A stretch of 64,000 bases of DNA from Anarhynchus alexandrinus (Eukaryota > Chordata > Aves > Charadriiformes > Charadriidae), in the NCBI GenBank assembly GCA_008711295.1, contig VUYV01000293.1, forward strand, positions 732,657 to 796,656. The letters run 5' to 3'. The translations under genes and the position numbers were made by a program. The notes under the pieces are model-generated. The model worked only from the letters and a program-made list of their open reading frames with translations. It was not told where the DNA came from and searched no databases. Positions 13,201 through 24,480 of the stretch are shown here, piece after piece. Each line of letters starts with the position of its first letter. The first letter of the stretch is position 1.

Positions 13201-13711
13201 GCAGATGACAGGCTTCACTGGTGGAGACTGCTGCTTAAACAGACACACATTACCTATGGAGCAAAACAAAAGATTTCCCAAGATACCTACTGAAAATTGA
13301 CAAACTACATTATGTTCCTGCTTAGTGACAACCTCTTCCCCTTGGAAGACTGGTACGTGTATGCTGTAAAGGTGTATTGTTAAAAGAACTGTGGCCCTGA
13401 AAGTGATTATCTGAAAGAGATCAGGGACATAAAAAAGGTTCATCTGGGGAAGAGACACCATTACTGCACATAACTGTACCATACATACATGCACATACAG
13501 AACTGTACGTAACTGACATTACTGTACCATACACCCCTGCACAGAGATGAATAGGACTGGAAAGAGCTACAGCAAGTGTTATACAGAGGAGATTGGGACC
13601 TCTAAATATGAAGCTAGAGCTAGATAAAGACTAGAGATCATACTTACCTTCTGAGGGAAAGTATTTTTATTGATAATATTTTTATGAGAATTTTTTTCTT
13701 GTGTGTTCATC
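10216..13711. other. Non-coding; contains one local direct repeat
   Basis: A 25-bp direct repeat pairs 13471-13495 with 13519-13543 (shared ACTGTACCATACA and TGCACA), spaced 48 bases, among CATA/CACA-rich sequence. Otherwise unique sequence with A/T tracts (for example 11630, 11640-11650) and short overlapping frames. No gene or transposon recognised. Confidence 0.5.
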
Positions 13712-13739
13712 NNNNNNNNNNNNNCCCCCCCCCCCCCCC
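13712..13739. other. Assembly gap (13 N) joined to a 15-base poly-C run
   Basis: Thirteen undetermined bases at 13712-13724 are followed directly by fifteen C (13725-13739). A homopolymer beside a short gap is the usual sign of a sequencing failure through a G/C homopolymer or G-quadruplex-forming tract, so both the gap length and the C count are unreliable. Confidence 0.95.
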
Positions 13740-16158
13740 ATTCAAGCCATTTATTCCATTTACCAAAGAGTACTGAGGGGAAAAATACATTCTAAGCTTT
13801 TCCTGCTGCAATAGTTTCTGTTTTGATGAAGAAAAGTATGCCACTTTTTCCAGCATACTACTGGATAATAGTTATCTTTCCACCTATATATCTTTTATGC
13901 AGGTCTTGATTAAATAATTGGCAGAATTCTCTTTCTTTCAAAATGGAATTCCAGTTGTCTTTGCATTCTTATCTCCCTGAAATATTCACTCTGAAGTCAA
14001 AATATTTCTAAGCCATCCAACATCTTCCTCTCAACACGAGGCAAATCAATGCTTAGAAAGATGCAGTGGGTTAATGCCATTAATTCAGCCCAGTACTACA
14101 AAGGCCATAAGGGGATGTGTTACCCCAGTACTAACCAAATACGTGTTAAATGGGAACCTCTGAGCTCAACTGTTCCCCCACCCTCAGGTGAAACTGAAAA
14201 GGAGTTGTTTTTGTACTATCAGGCCTGACTACAGACAAGTTACATTTACCTTAAAAAGAGGCTACAAAAATCTAGTAAGGAAGGGGCTCCCAGGATGCAG
14301 TCTGAAGATGAAGTGAGTAACTCTAGATTTCTTTATTTGAGTCGTACCTAAGCTTTTCCTTCCATCCCTTCTCCTTGTAATCTTACAGTGCCAGATTTTT
14401 AGGCATTCACACAGTAGTGCTGCTATGCCCACCTGACGTGTCCTGCACTGGGTGTGCTGGAAGCTCAGAGCAGATTAGGGGATGCAATGCTTCAGCAGCG
14501 CTTGGGCTCTGCCTCCCAGGAAAGGCTTGCACTCAAAGAGGTCCTGCTGAACAAGAAATTCCCTGAGCAGTAGCTAAATATTAATGTTTCATTGTCATAC
14601 TGCAACACTACACACATGCTACGGCTACCAATATGGCACTGTTTTTTTGTTTGGGTTTTTTTTTTTTTTTGTTTTTGAAAGTTTAATGCAATGAAAACAG
14701 TGGAAAGCGTAGAAATAAAGATGAGGTGGCTAAAAGGCTGCAAGACCTGGAATGATGATGAGCAGGAAGTAAAATGAGGGCAAAGCCAGTCTCAGCCATG
14801 ACAGAGTTACACTAGGCAGTGAGCCATGCCTGCAGTTAAGCATTCAAATACTCCTGCATCCAATCTCCAAGGCTTCAGCTGAAACGCAACAGCTAAAAAG
14901 CTCAGGAGGCTTGTCCAATTAGCAGATAAGTTAGGTGGTATCCTAAGTGAGAGACATATAGATCTTTCTCTTGCTCTAAAAATCTTTCCTCCAAAGTTTG
15001 TTAACTTGCCTTTGGTGTATTAAAGATTTATTGTAGTTATAAGTTCCTGATGGGGCTCCTGATTATACCTCTACCCAATGGGATACAGACTTTTCATTAG
15101 CTACCATGAAGCAGAATACTTACCTGATAAAAATTGCATCTACAACAAGATGTGGGGAATAAAAGCCTGTATACCTATTTGTTTATCTGCTGTTCACATT
15201 TTGTGCTGGACAAACTGCCTTCAAGTTCTTACCCCAATAAGCAAAGAAGAATTTGAAGTTGAGAGCTTATCCTGCAGGTCTCATTGAAGAAGGTGCAAGT
15301 TTAGCTCACTAAGCATGTAAGTAAAATAGAAAAACAGCTCAAAAGCTATGCACCACACACAAAAAAATAATCTGAAGTTGGGTAAACTGACAGATAGAAC
15401 TCTCTTATTAATCAGGATAAGACACGTGGTTTAAATATTCTGCATACCACATCTGCACCTGCTTTTACTACTGTAAATTTATTTCAAAAAATGAAAAAAG
15501 GACCGTTCAAACTACACACTCTCCTAGATGTATAAAAATTACAAAGCCTGGTTGTTCTTGAAAAAACTCCTTTTAAAAAATGAAAATCAAAACCTACCAG
15601 TGTAGGTGAAATTCTTTGGATGGCATGTGGCTTACTCATGTAGAATAAAGAACTCACCTCAAAATAAGCAGTATAAGCAAGTGTTCATAAATATTTAATG
15701 TCTCTTGCCCCTTTTTCTTCTATGCTTTCCTTTTATTTAATTCATCTAGTTATATGAACAATACATTTTCCTTTCCTTTTGCTCTTTCCTTCAGTTTAAG
15801 ATACAAAAATGAAGATGCTGCAAACTGTCAGTTAATTGCCCAATTCTAAGCACAGTGACAAAGTGCATGTCAACACACAACATGCAAAGCCTCTAATACT
15901 TCAGTACAAGCAAATCATAGATGTGTCAAGAAGCGTTAGGCTGACAGTTGTACAAAGAAACTTGTTTTTCTCCCATACAACAACAACCGCAACCTCCACT
16001 GATGGCAGAAACAGCAAGCGCAAAATCCATTAAAGCTGGACATGCACAGCATCGCTGACACGAGTACAACATCTGTTGATACTGCTGGGAGATCCCGCTG
16101 CTCACCGTGATCTCAGTTCTCCATCTGCCTTGCTGGATACTTCTTCTGAAGTACATTG
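13740..16158. other. Non-coding, nothing recognised
   Basis: Unique sequence with a T-rich low-complexity run at about 14641-14678. The open frames of up to 83 codons are unsupported by any motif. No retroelement signature up to the LTR. Confidence 0.5.
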
Positions 16159-16744
16159 TGTCATGGTTTCAGCTGGATTGGAGTTAGTTTGGTTTTTTTT
16201 GCTAGCAGCTGGTGTAATGCTATGGTTTGGATTTGGGATGTGAATAGCGTGATAGCGCGCTGGTGGTTTTAGTTGTTGCTGAGCTCTCAAGGCCTTTTCT
16301 GCTCCTCACACCACCCCACCAGTGAGCAGGCTGGGGGGCACAAGGAGTTGGGAGGGGACACAGCCAGGACAGCTGACCCCAACTGACCAAAGCGATATTC
16401 CATGGCGCGTGACATCATGCTCAGTACATAAAGCTGGGGAAGAAGGAGGAAGGGGAGAATTTTCGGAGTGACAGCATTTGTCTTCCCAAGTCACTGTTGC
16501 GTGATGGAGCCCTGCTTTCCTGGGGATGGCTGAACATTTCCCTGCCCATTGGAAGCAGTAAAATGAATTCCTTGTTTTGCTTTGCTTGTGTGTGTGGCTT
16601 TTGTTTTACCTATTAAACTGTCTTTATCTCAACCCATGAGTTTTTCGTCACTTTTACTCTTCTGATACTCTCCCCCGTCGCAACTGGGGGGAGTGAGCGA
16701 GTGGCTGTGTGGTTCTAGCTGCCGGCTGGGGTTAAACCACGACA
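16159..16744 (+). mobile_element. Solo LTR of an avian endogenous retrovirus
   Basis: The element begins TGTCATGG and ends CCACGACA, so its ends form an imperfect 8-bp inverted repeat of the TG...CA type. Inside are the features of a retroviral LTR in + orientation: a TATA-like ACATAAAG (16426-16433), the segment around TGGAGCCCTGCTTTCC, and an ATTAAA polyadenylation signal (16612-16617) followed by a T-rich stretch. The text is recognisable as an LTR type common in neoavian birds; I do not assign a family name. No retroviral internal sequence lies on either side, so it is a solo LTR left by LTR-LTR recombination. The 5' flank (GTACATTG) and 3' flank (AGAAGAAC) show no matching target-site duplication. 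Frames running across it are not genes. Confidence 0.88.
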
Positions 16745-19189
16745 AGAAGAACTAGAAAAGATCTGATTCTTGTCTCAGTACTTTTACACTGGATTATTTT
16801 TTTTTATTTATTTTATCATCCAGTGTCCACTGGTAAAAGTATAAGAAGAATCCTAGGAAAAGAGCATTGTCTTGTTTTGTTGGTTATCAATCTGTGAAGA
16901 CTATTTCTGGACTTGGCAAAGTTGAATTAACAAGACCAAAACGTCACTGAAGTTCTGAACTACAGACCTCAACCCTTCAAGCCGATCTGCCCAGGCAGAT
17001 CTTTCCCTCTGTCTCCATTTACATCTAAGAGTTCATCTAATGCTACACCGAATCAAGTATTTTAGAAAAGGATCTGGTCAGCACCAACTCTCAAGCTATT
17101 TTAGATGTCATTTTTTAAATGCACATTAGATAATTACTTAATAAGACAGTTAACAATTTCCCTACAGTTCTTTGACTTCAGCTACAAAATGGATGAGAGC
17201 AGCAATTTTCCACCCAGTAGTGAAGAGGAACTGAGGACAGTTGCCTATCACTCCCAAATGGAATGTTTAAAATTTAAGTTTAATGCAGGCAAGAGAAATT
17301 ACTGTAAAGGTAACATAATAAATCTATCATCATGTCTGAGAAAATTTAGCCATTCTAATAGTTGCTGAATCTCAACAAACATAATCTAGTGTATTAATAT
17401 CATCTTATCTTTCAAAAAATCTCTTTGGTATTAAATCGTTACAGTTGACCCCTACATCAATTTTATGGCACAAATTTTTCCCAACAACAAGTTCAAGATG
17501 TATAGCACTTTTTCAAGGCAAGAAATCTCAGGAAACTTTTAAAGAAGATGTTAAAAAAAAAAAAAATTCAACTGTAGGGTACAATGCCAACCTAACAATG
17601 AAAAGTGGGAACAAGAGAAGTGCTAGGTTATTTGATTTAGAAAATGGCAGCAAACATAAACATAAGAAAATTCATGATTCATCCAATTTACAGTGGTCAT
17701 TGGGATGGATTCAGTTTGCAAAAAGGTAAGCACAAAATTCAGGCTGCAGTTTCAAAAAAGCACTTATTTATAGTAAACAATTGTCACACTCATGCTCATA
17801 TGCTTGGCTGACTCCGAGCCATAGTTATTTCTGCAGAGAAATCTATTGCAGCACACCTAAAGTAACAAGAAAATAACCTACATATTTCTGGCTAAGCTGA
17901 ATGCACACCAGGCACATGCCAAGCAGAAAACTACCTAAAACAATCAATTGCCAAAAGGAAGCAAAATTATACTCCTCTTCTTATTTTGTCCAGAGCCCTC
18001 TCTGCCTCAGGATGTATGGTAGTAGATACCACTTGCAAGGAAAGCATTGGAGGGAATTCCTTGTGTGCAGAACCATCAAGGAACCCCTTCCACCCTTTGC
18101 ATTCCCTATAAAAAGAGAATTCCCTGCCAGCAGGAAAGGCAAGGACACCATTTTCAGGGCTTTTCAAACAGAATTCCATCCTACTTCCACTTCTCACTTT
18201 CTCCACTTCCCAAGTAGGAATCGCCAACCAAAACCTTCATCTTTGGAGACAGCACATTTCAATTTGATTATCTTGTTAAGAAGCCTTGAATGAGCTCTAC
18301 AATAGATCTAAAAGTAATTACAGACAAGCCAAACCGCAAACAAAACCAAACGAGAAATACTGGATGATTCAGCACAAGCTGGGAATTAAAGTGAATCCTG
18401 GATACTGTGTAAAGGGCAAGTATATTAGTTGATTCATTTTATACAGACTGAGGAAAATATATGTTTTTATCTTCCTGAATGCTGACAAAGCCACACAAGT
18501 CATTACCTCAACCCAAGACCTTTTATGTAGAAATTGCATACAGAATGCAAAGGAGGAAAAAACAGCCCATATCTAATCAAAACTTAATTTGAGGTTTTTT
18601 ATGGGAGAAAGCGGAAGAGAGTTTGAATCTGTCCCTTCATAATGGAGCTCATGGCTTTAAGGTTTCAAACGCAATTAAATAAAATTTCTCCACAGCAAAA
18701 TTTAAAGTAACAGCTGTATTTGGTCCTTCACAAGGACTGCATCCACTATTCTGACAGGAATGGAAATCTCCAAAAGACTCTATATTAAAGTCACATTTTC
18801 CAACTAATTCAATAAAAAGAAAAAATATTAAGACTTAAATGATTACTTCAAGACCTCTTTAAGAACTTTGAAAGTCAAGAAGATCTATATAAAATGTACT
18901 ATGAATATTAAGCACAAACACACAGAGCTGATATAAGAAGGCTGATACCGATCAACTACGAAAGAAGCAGGAAAAGATCCTCTAAATATACTAAAAGACA
19001 AAACCAGAGGAAAATACAGCTTGACTCACAGGAAAGGCAGGTGAGTTGACGATAAGGCAAAGGTTGACTTATCAAATAGCTTTATTCTTTACAAATAAGG
19101 TGAATTGTAACCAGATATTTAAAAACTGAACAGGAGTGTTAGCCAAGTTAGGGAAAAAATAGGTTAAGGAAAATTTGGGCAAATTACGT
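16745..19189. other. Non-coding, nothing recognised
   Basis: Contains an 18-base near-palindrome at 16984-17001 (arms GATCTGCC and GGCAGATC), an A-run near 17550, and a 130-codon plus-strand frame (17901-18293) opposed by an 86-codon minus frame over the same bases. Neither frame has recognisable motifs. The last few hundred bases could be the 5' continuation of the CR1 that follows, but I cannot align them confidently. Confidence 0.45.
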
Positions 19190-20531
19190 GTACACTAGTT
19201 TGTAAGGATCGATTAAATTCAGTCTTGAGGACCCAGTGAACCAGCTGAAACAGTTTCTCAAACTTTAATGAACTTTTCTAAAATTCACAGTGGACTGGAA
19301 AGTGTCAGGGGACTGGAGAAGGATAATCATAATACCATCTTTAAGAAGGAGAGAAAGAAGGGACTGGGAATTGGAGACAGCCTAACTGATTCCTGAAAAG
19401 ATTCTGGAACATATTATTGAGCAATTTATAAGCACCTCAAGAATAATAAGATGATAAAAAACATATGACATGGATTTGTTAAGAAAAAAAGTTGTATCAA
19501 ACCAGCATAATTTATTTCTTTGACAGAGTTGCAAGCTAATGGATAACAGGGAAGCAATAGATGTGATAAACATTAACATCACCTTTTTTTTTTTTTCTGG
19601 TAATATTCTCTATGACAGTCTCGTAAGTACGCTAACAAAATCTGGTCTGGATTAATTCCCTGTAACATGGGAGAACAACTGCTTGAGAAATCTCCCAAGT
19701 TGAGTTTTCAGCGGTTCCATGTCAAGTTGAGACAGCATTTCAAACAGACAACAACCAAAAAAACCCTATTTCTAGTCAATATTTTCACTGATGATCTGAA
19801 TGACAGGCAACATGGAATGTGAAGAACGGGGAAAATAGAAAACAAAAAATCTGCAAATAACAAAGCTTAAAAATGTTGCAAGCACTTTGAATTAACCTCT
19901 ATTTTCAGGATAATTCCCTGAAATTATTCAAAATCAGAAGCTGAAATTCATGAAGACAGGGCTAATGCTGTACTTAGGGTGAAGAAATCCAATGTGCAAA
20001 GATGAAATTGGGAGAATCTGTCTAAGTTTGGTACTATGGAGAAGCAGCAAATCAACCGTGAACTGAGTAAGGAGTTAACAATGGAAAACTCACTGTAAAA
20101 TAGTGAAATTCAGCTTCTAATATATTAACTGTAATTTTATCTGTAATATGGGGATAATTATTCTACTTTACTTACTGCTTTGAGCCCTCAGATAAAAAGA
20201 ACGTGCCCTGTCTTGGATAATGACTTTAACAAGGACTTACAGCAATTCGAAATAGTCCAAAAGGAGACAAAAAATACAAACAGGTTTAGAAACGCTGTTA
20301 TTTGGAAGTAAAGTTTGAAAGAGATTGACCTTCATTGATTTCTTCTAGAAAAGGAAAATTAGAAGTTTTCAGTACTTAGAAGGTTGTTGTAAAATAAATG
20401 GTGGTCAACTGTTCTCAATGTTCACTCATAAAGAGAAGAAGATATTATTTCCATTTGAAAAAAGATTAAGCTCAGATGCTAAGGAATATTTCTGGGACAT
20501 GAGAGGTAACTGAATTGTCTTCACACCTTTC
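19190..20531 (+). mobile_element. Ancient decayed CR1 LINE (reverse-transcriptase region), sense +
   Basis: Colinear stretches resemble CR1 of turtles and crocodilians. They include ATTCAGTCTTGAGGACC, then TTTAAGAAGGAGAGAAAGAA, GATTCTGGAACATATTATTG, CATGGATTTGTTAAGAA, TTCTTTGACAGAGTTGC, GAAGCAATAGATGTGATA, the segment TATTTTCACTGATGATCTGA, GTTGCAAGCACTTTG, a GTCCAAAAGGAGACAAAAAA stretch and GTTTTCAGTACTTAGAAGG. In an intact element these encode the finger-palm and thumb parts of the ORF2 reverse transcriptase. Here the reading frame is broken by many stops, indels and a T-run insertion (about 19584-19597), so nothing is expressed as protein. The heavy divergence and likeness to non-avian reptile copies imply an insertion that predates modern birds. 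Confidence 0.75.
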
Positions 20532-20613
20532 AAGGCAGAGGAAGGAATCGATCCTGTCTGACAAGACAGGATCTAATCAATAAGAGCGCTAAACACTGAG
20601 CTACTGTATGAAG
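20532..20613 (-). mobile_element. tRNA-like SINE/palindromic element remnant
   Basis: Read on the minus strand, TAGCTCAGTGT (20593-20603) fits the RNA polymerase III A box and GGATCGATTCC (20544-20554) fits the B box, about 60 bases from end to end, close to tRNA spacing. The sequence up to CTTCCTCTGCC resembles a tRNA-derived dispersed repeat seen in turtles, crocodilians and birds. A perfect 10-bp stem with a 4-base loop (20550-20573) sits in the B-box half. The cloverleaf is not intact (D and T stems mispair), so this is not a functional tRNA gene. Part of the left edge also aligns to the neighbouring CR1, so the boundary is uncertain. Confidence 0.55.
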
Positions 20614-21816
20614 GAAGGAGGACATTGCAAACCTTCTTCACCGTCTGTTCTAGTGATCCCAATTAGTAGAGCACATTCAGAGCACATAAGATAGAGAAGG
20701 AAAGCTTCTTCCAGGGCCCAAAGCAGTACAGGCTGTTACTGGGCAGGCTAATGAGCAAAAATTCAGACTCTGGGGAAATTTTAACAAAAAAACATAGTGC
20801 AATTTTGTCCATGATGAGGTAAGAAAGATGAGCAGAGGTTTTGTAACGCGACTGAATTAGCTCCTGAAGCACAAACAGGTGGGATTTGGGTGCTTGACAT
20901 CTTCTAAATATATAGTCCCAAGTTCTTTATACAATCTAATGAACTTGGATGTTACGAGCATGACATATATATGGACGTTATATGCCATGTTTTCCAAAGT
21001 GACAGTATATCATCCCTGTTTTCTATAGCCGCATCCATCCATTGAGACAATGGATAGAACAGTGTCAGTATTGACAAGAATTTAAGCCTCCAGCAAATGT
21101 ACGAACAAATTTACTAGTAGTATATATAAAAATTACTGATGTACTTGGAAGAAGAATGAGCCAAAGCTGGATCCTGTGTATGCTGACAGAGCTCTATTAA
21201 TACTGTCTGTTTACAGCAGGTCAGGATCTTGCATAAAAGGCAAGTTTGGTAAGATCGACAAAGCATGAAAAAGACAAACCTAGTGTCCAGTAAACCTAAT
21301 GGCTGCTAAGTGGTGAGGAATTGGTGGGTTTTTTCTTTCTTTCCAAATATAAAAGTAAGGTTTGAAGAGACTGGAGTAAATCGCTGTGGAAGAGAAACCA
21401 TTTGCCTAAACAAACACCGAGACTACAACATTTTTAATAAAGAAGGAATACACTCCATATTACATTTTTTTCCTCCCCATCACCCTCATCTCACCCCTTG
21501 ACAGTCAATTCCTGTTAAAATATTTTAAAGAGATGTTTTACCTGCTGGGAAGGAATTAGGCTTATGCCCTCACAGCTTTCCTTTTTTCCTAGAATGAGAG
21601 AAAAGAGTGGCAGTGCTCTCTGGCAAGGGAAGTTAACAATCTGTACAATCTAATAAGATCCTACTGAATGATAATTAACATTACCATATTTGCACTTTAA
21701 CATCCCTTGCTTGAAGTGACATAAGTGATGACAGCATTCACTGACCTATGCAGAAATCCTGGGGCTGAACTGAATACCACAGTACGCTTGCTCGTGAACT
21801 TTTCCTGAAGTCACTG
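20614..21816. other. Non-coding, nothing recognised
   Basis: Unique AT-rich sequence with short frames only. No retroelement signature. Confidence 0.5.
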
Positions 21817-21863
21817 AGCCTTATTCTCCTCTCACTTACACCTTAAACTGGTTTGAATCACAA
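21817..21863. repeat. Possible short ancient amniote dispersed repeat
   Basis: CTTATTCTCCTCTCACTTAC followed by a degenerate AAACTGGTTTGAATCA resembles one arm of a palindromic repeat I recognise from turtle, crocodile and bird genomes (tail of the type CTTACAC-TGGTTTAAATC). Only about 45 bases match and the second arm is missing or unrecognisable. Confidence 0.4.
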
Positions 21864-24009
21864 GTGGTATCTACCGGAATAATATAGTGCCATCAGTACA
21901 AGAGGAGAATTTGACATTTCAGATTTCAGTGTCTCATGCTGCCAAAAATCCACAGCAATGTGCTAAGGCTATGTCTTAGGAGGCAAGAGAGGACTTACAG
22001 GTATTCTAAGTGGTATTTGTTACTCAAATCAATATGGATCTATAGCTGAAAATCTCTCATTAATGACTATGATGCTTAATATGTCTTTAGGCAGAGATTC
22101 AATCCATCTTTTCTATATTGCTCAAGCCTCTGTTTCTGCCATCCAATAGTTCAACAGTTTCCTAACTTCTGTTATTTATAAGGTTCTATAAAGTGATAGC
22201 AGGTACTCCATCTAAACGTAATACAGCTTAAAAGGGAAAGGTTGGGGAGCAAGGGAATCTTTTTCATGATTTTCTACCACCAACAATTCCTTGTTTCTGG
22301 CAGCGTAAATGTTCCTTCCATTCCAAAGGAAAAAAATTCCCATGTGCAATTTTTAATGTTAAAAAAAGTTATATCTCAGCATATATGTACAGACCAGTTA
22401 ACAAAATTGTTGTGTCTGTCTCCCTTTAATCTCTGGTTGAAGGAATATAACTGCCTCTCCTTAATCATATCTCACTTCATGCACTTTTTCCATTTAGTAA
22501 GATTTCTTTGCATTTTACTCTTCACTGCAACCCCTACGTACTCAGTCAGTTATGGTCTTAGTAGTAAAAGAGATCCAGTAAAATTAAGAGAATAAATTTT
22601 CATTTAAAGGGTTAAAAAGCAAGATTTTCCATATAAAGCTACCTACACTTAAATACCAAAGTAACTGATCTAATTTTAGAAACAGTTCCTTTATCTTCAG
22701 TGAGTTGTAATGTGACTGCTGCCTCTTATAACACTTCTGAATTACTGTCACATTCACCATGACAGATGTGGGTCATTAGAACCGAGGAATTAACTACATG
22801 CAGAAGGGATTGGGAACAGACTGGTTTTGATGGAAAACCTAAAAACTACCAGAACTGGGGGGTCAGGTAATGTTGTTTAAAAATTACTTTCTGCCAATAA
22901 AAACAGAACTGTAGGAGGTAATTATCTGACTCTATAAAACCAGTATGCTTCTTGATTGTACTAACATATGGACTCCATGAGTTCTCTGGACCCAAAAAAC
23001 AGTAAAACTCTGACCCTGATAGAGTCTGACATCAGTCATCATAGGTGGCGTGGAAAACATTCACCACATGGAAGAACAAATCCAGAGTTCTAATCCTGAA
23101 GGATAACAGAAAATCTCTACTTCCTGCAGAAATGCTTGCCAAAGTACATTCATGTGATATCCTCTGAAAAAAACAGTAAACATGATTTTTGGTCAATTAT
23201 TTTATCAACAGGAAAAAACCATCAGAGTAAACCTACACAAAAGACTATCACAAATGTCTTTCATGTAACAAACTTAGTAGATCTCAAAAAAAAAAAATGA
23301 CATGTCTCTAAGCACAAGCAGAATGTATGTTAAAGGAAAGCTTTAAAATGTTACGTTAAAGGATAATTTGCGGAATTCAAAGGTTCCAGTTAACCACAGT
23401 ATACACAGGCTGCCCTATAGTGAACATGCTTTTTGCCACGGCAGTGCCTGCATATTTACTAGTGAGTACAGTGCATAGGCGTCACTCTATATTTCAACAG
23501 CAGCCAAGCTTTTCTACTCACCAGAGCTTCATGCAGAAAAAAAAACCAGCACATTGGGAATTATTAATTCATTACAATATTTGAATGAAGACAAAATTCT
23601 CTTCCAAAAATATAAGAGAAAGCAGAGTGATCAGAGCAGGAAAACAGACTGATAAACAGAATCATCACAAGAAACTGCCTCTGTTTAGCTGAACGGAAGA
23701 AAAAAGATCAATGACAACCTGTCACTGTCCCTTTCCCCTCTTTCCTTTTCGCAATTAAGTTTATAAAAGCCTTTGTTCTGATATCACACACCAAAATGTA
23801 AAGAACTGCAACTTTAAAAACCCAGGGATATAGAATTTTCACCACCGTCCTATTGCTACTCAACAGATCCAATACCACAAGAAAGGATATACCTTTCCCA
23901 CTAACATGCTCAGTGCAGACTGAAAACACAAGCGTTTATGCAAAGTCCAGAGTATTTCACCTGCAAATGCATGAAAAAAGCCACCAGACCTGCATCTCAC
24001 ATGCAGTCA
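21864..24009. other. Non-coding, nothing recognised
   Basis: Unique sequence. A 117-codon plus-strand frame (22242-22595) and a 73-codon minus frame (23708-23929) have no motif support. A-run at about 23286-23297. Confidence 0.5.
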
Positions 24010-24480
24010 GTAATCTGGAATGAGATATCTAATTAATCTTATTTGATTTAATCTTTGTGACAGAGAAATAATGGCCAATTAACCGATGGTGCTTGCTACT
24101 CCTTGACAGCCTCAGCTGCTAGAATGTTCATTCAATGTTGTTTCAGCCTCAGAAAAGACTAAAATTTTCATCGGCTGGCCTTTATTTCTCTGTTTACAGT
24201 AAGTTTGCTAGCCAACATAGAGCTTTGCGCTACTGCAAAAGATAAGCAAGCCACAACTCTGCATTTATAACACGAGTAATTATTAATCTAGGTCTTGTTG
24301 TCCGACTATATTTCAATTGATCCCAGCTGTTTACAGGAAAGGAGCAGGCAGGTGCTAGAGCTGTATGCCTGTTTATGGTAGTAAGCATAATAATGATTTG
24401 ACAGCAACACTCATCATAATCATTCTTGCCCCTGCTGTCACACACATATATACAACCTGCTAGGAACAAATCCTTATGCA
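24010..24480. other. Candidate conserved regulatory block (homeodomain and PBX/MEIS-type motifs)
   Basis: Non-repetitive sequence with TCTAATTAATC, GGCCAATTAACCGATGG (a CCAAT and a TAAT core fused), AGTAATTATTAATC and TGATTTGACAG (24394-24404), one base longer than the known PBX-MEIS composite TGATTGACAG. The density and variety of motifs, with no transposon signature, suggest an enhancer. Not proven; no cross-species comparison was possible. Confidence 0.28.

Noticed and set aside
17901..18293. 130-codon plus frame opposed by an 86-codon minus frame
   Set aside because: Two antiparallel frames over the same bases with neither showing a protein signature point to composition, not coding.
20532..20613. 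Functional tRNA gene on the minus strand
   Set aside because: A and B boxes are recognisable, but the D and T stems mispair and the anticodon arm is not clear; a decayed tRNA-derived repeat explains it better.
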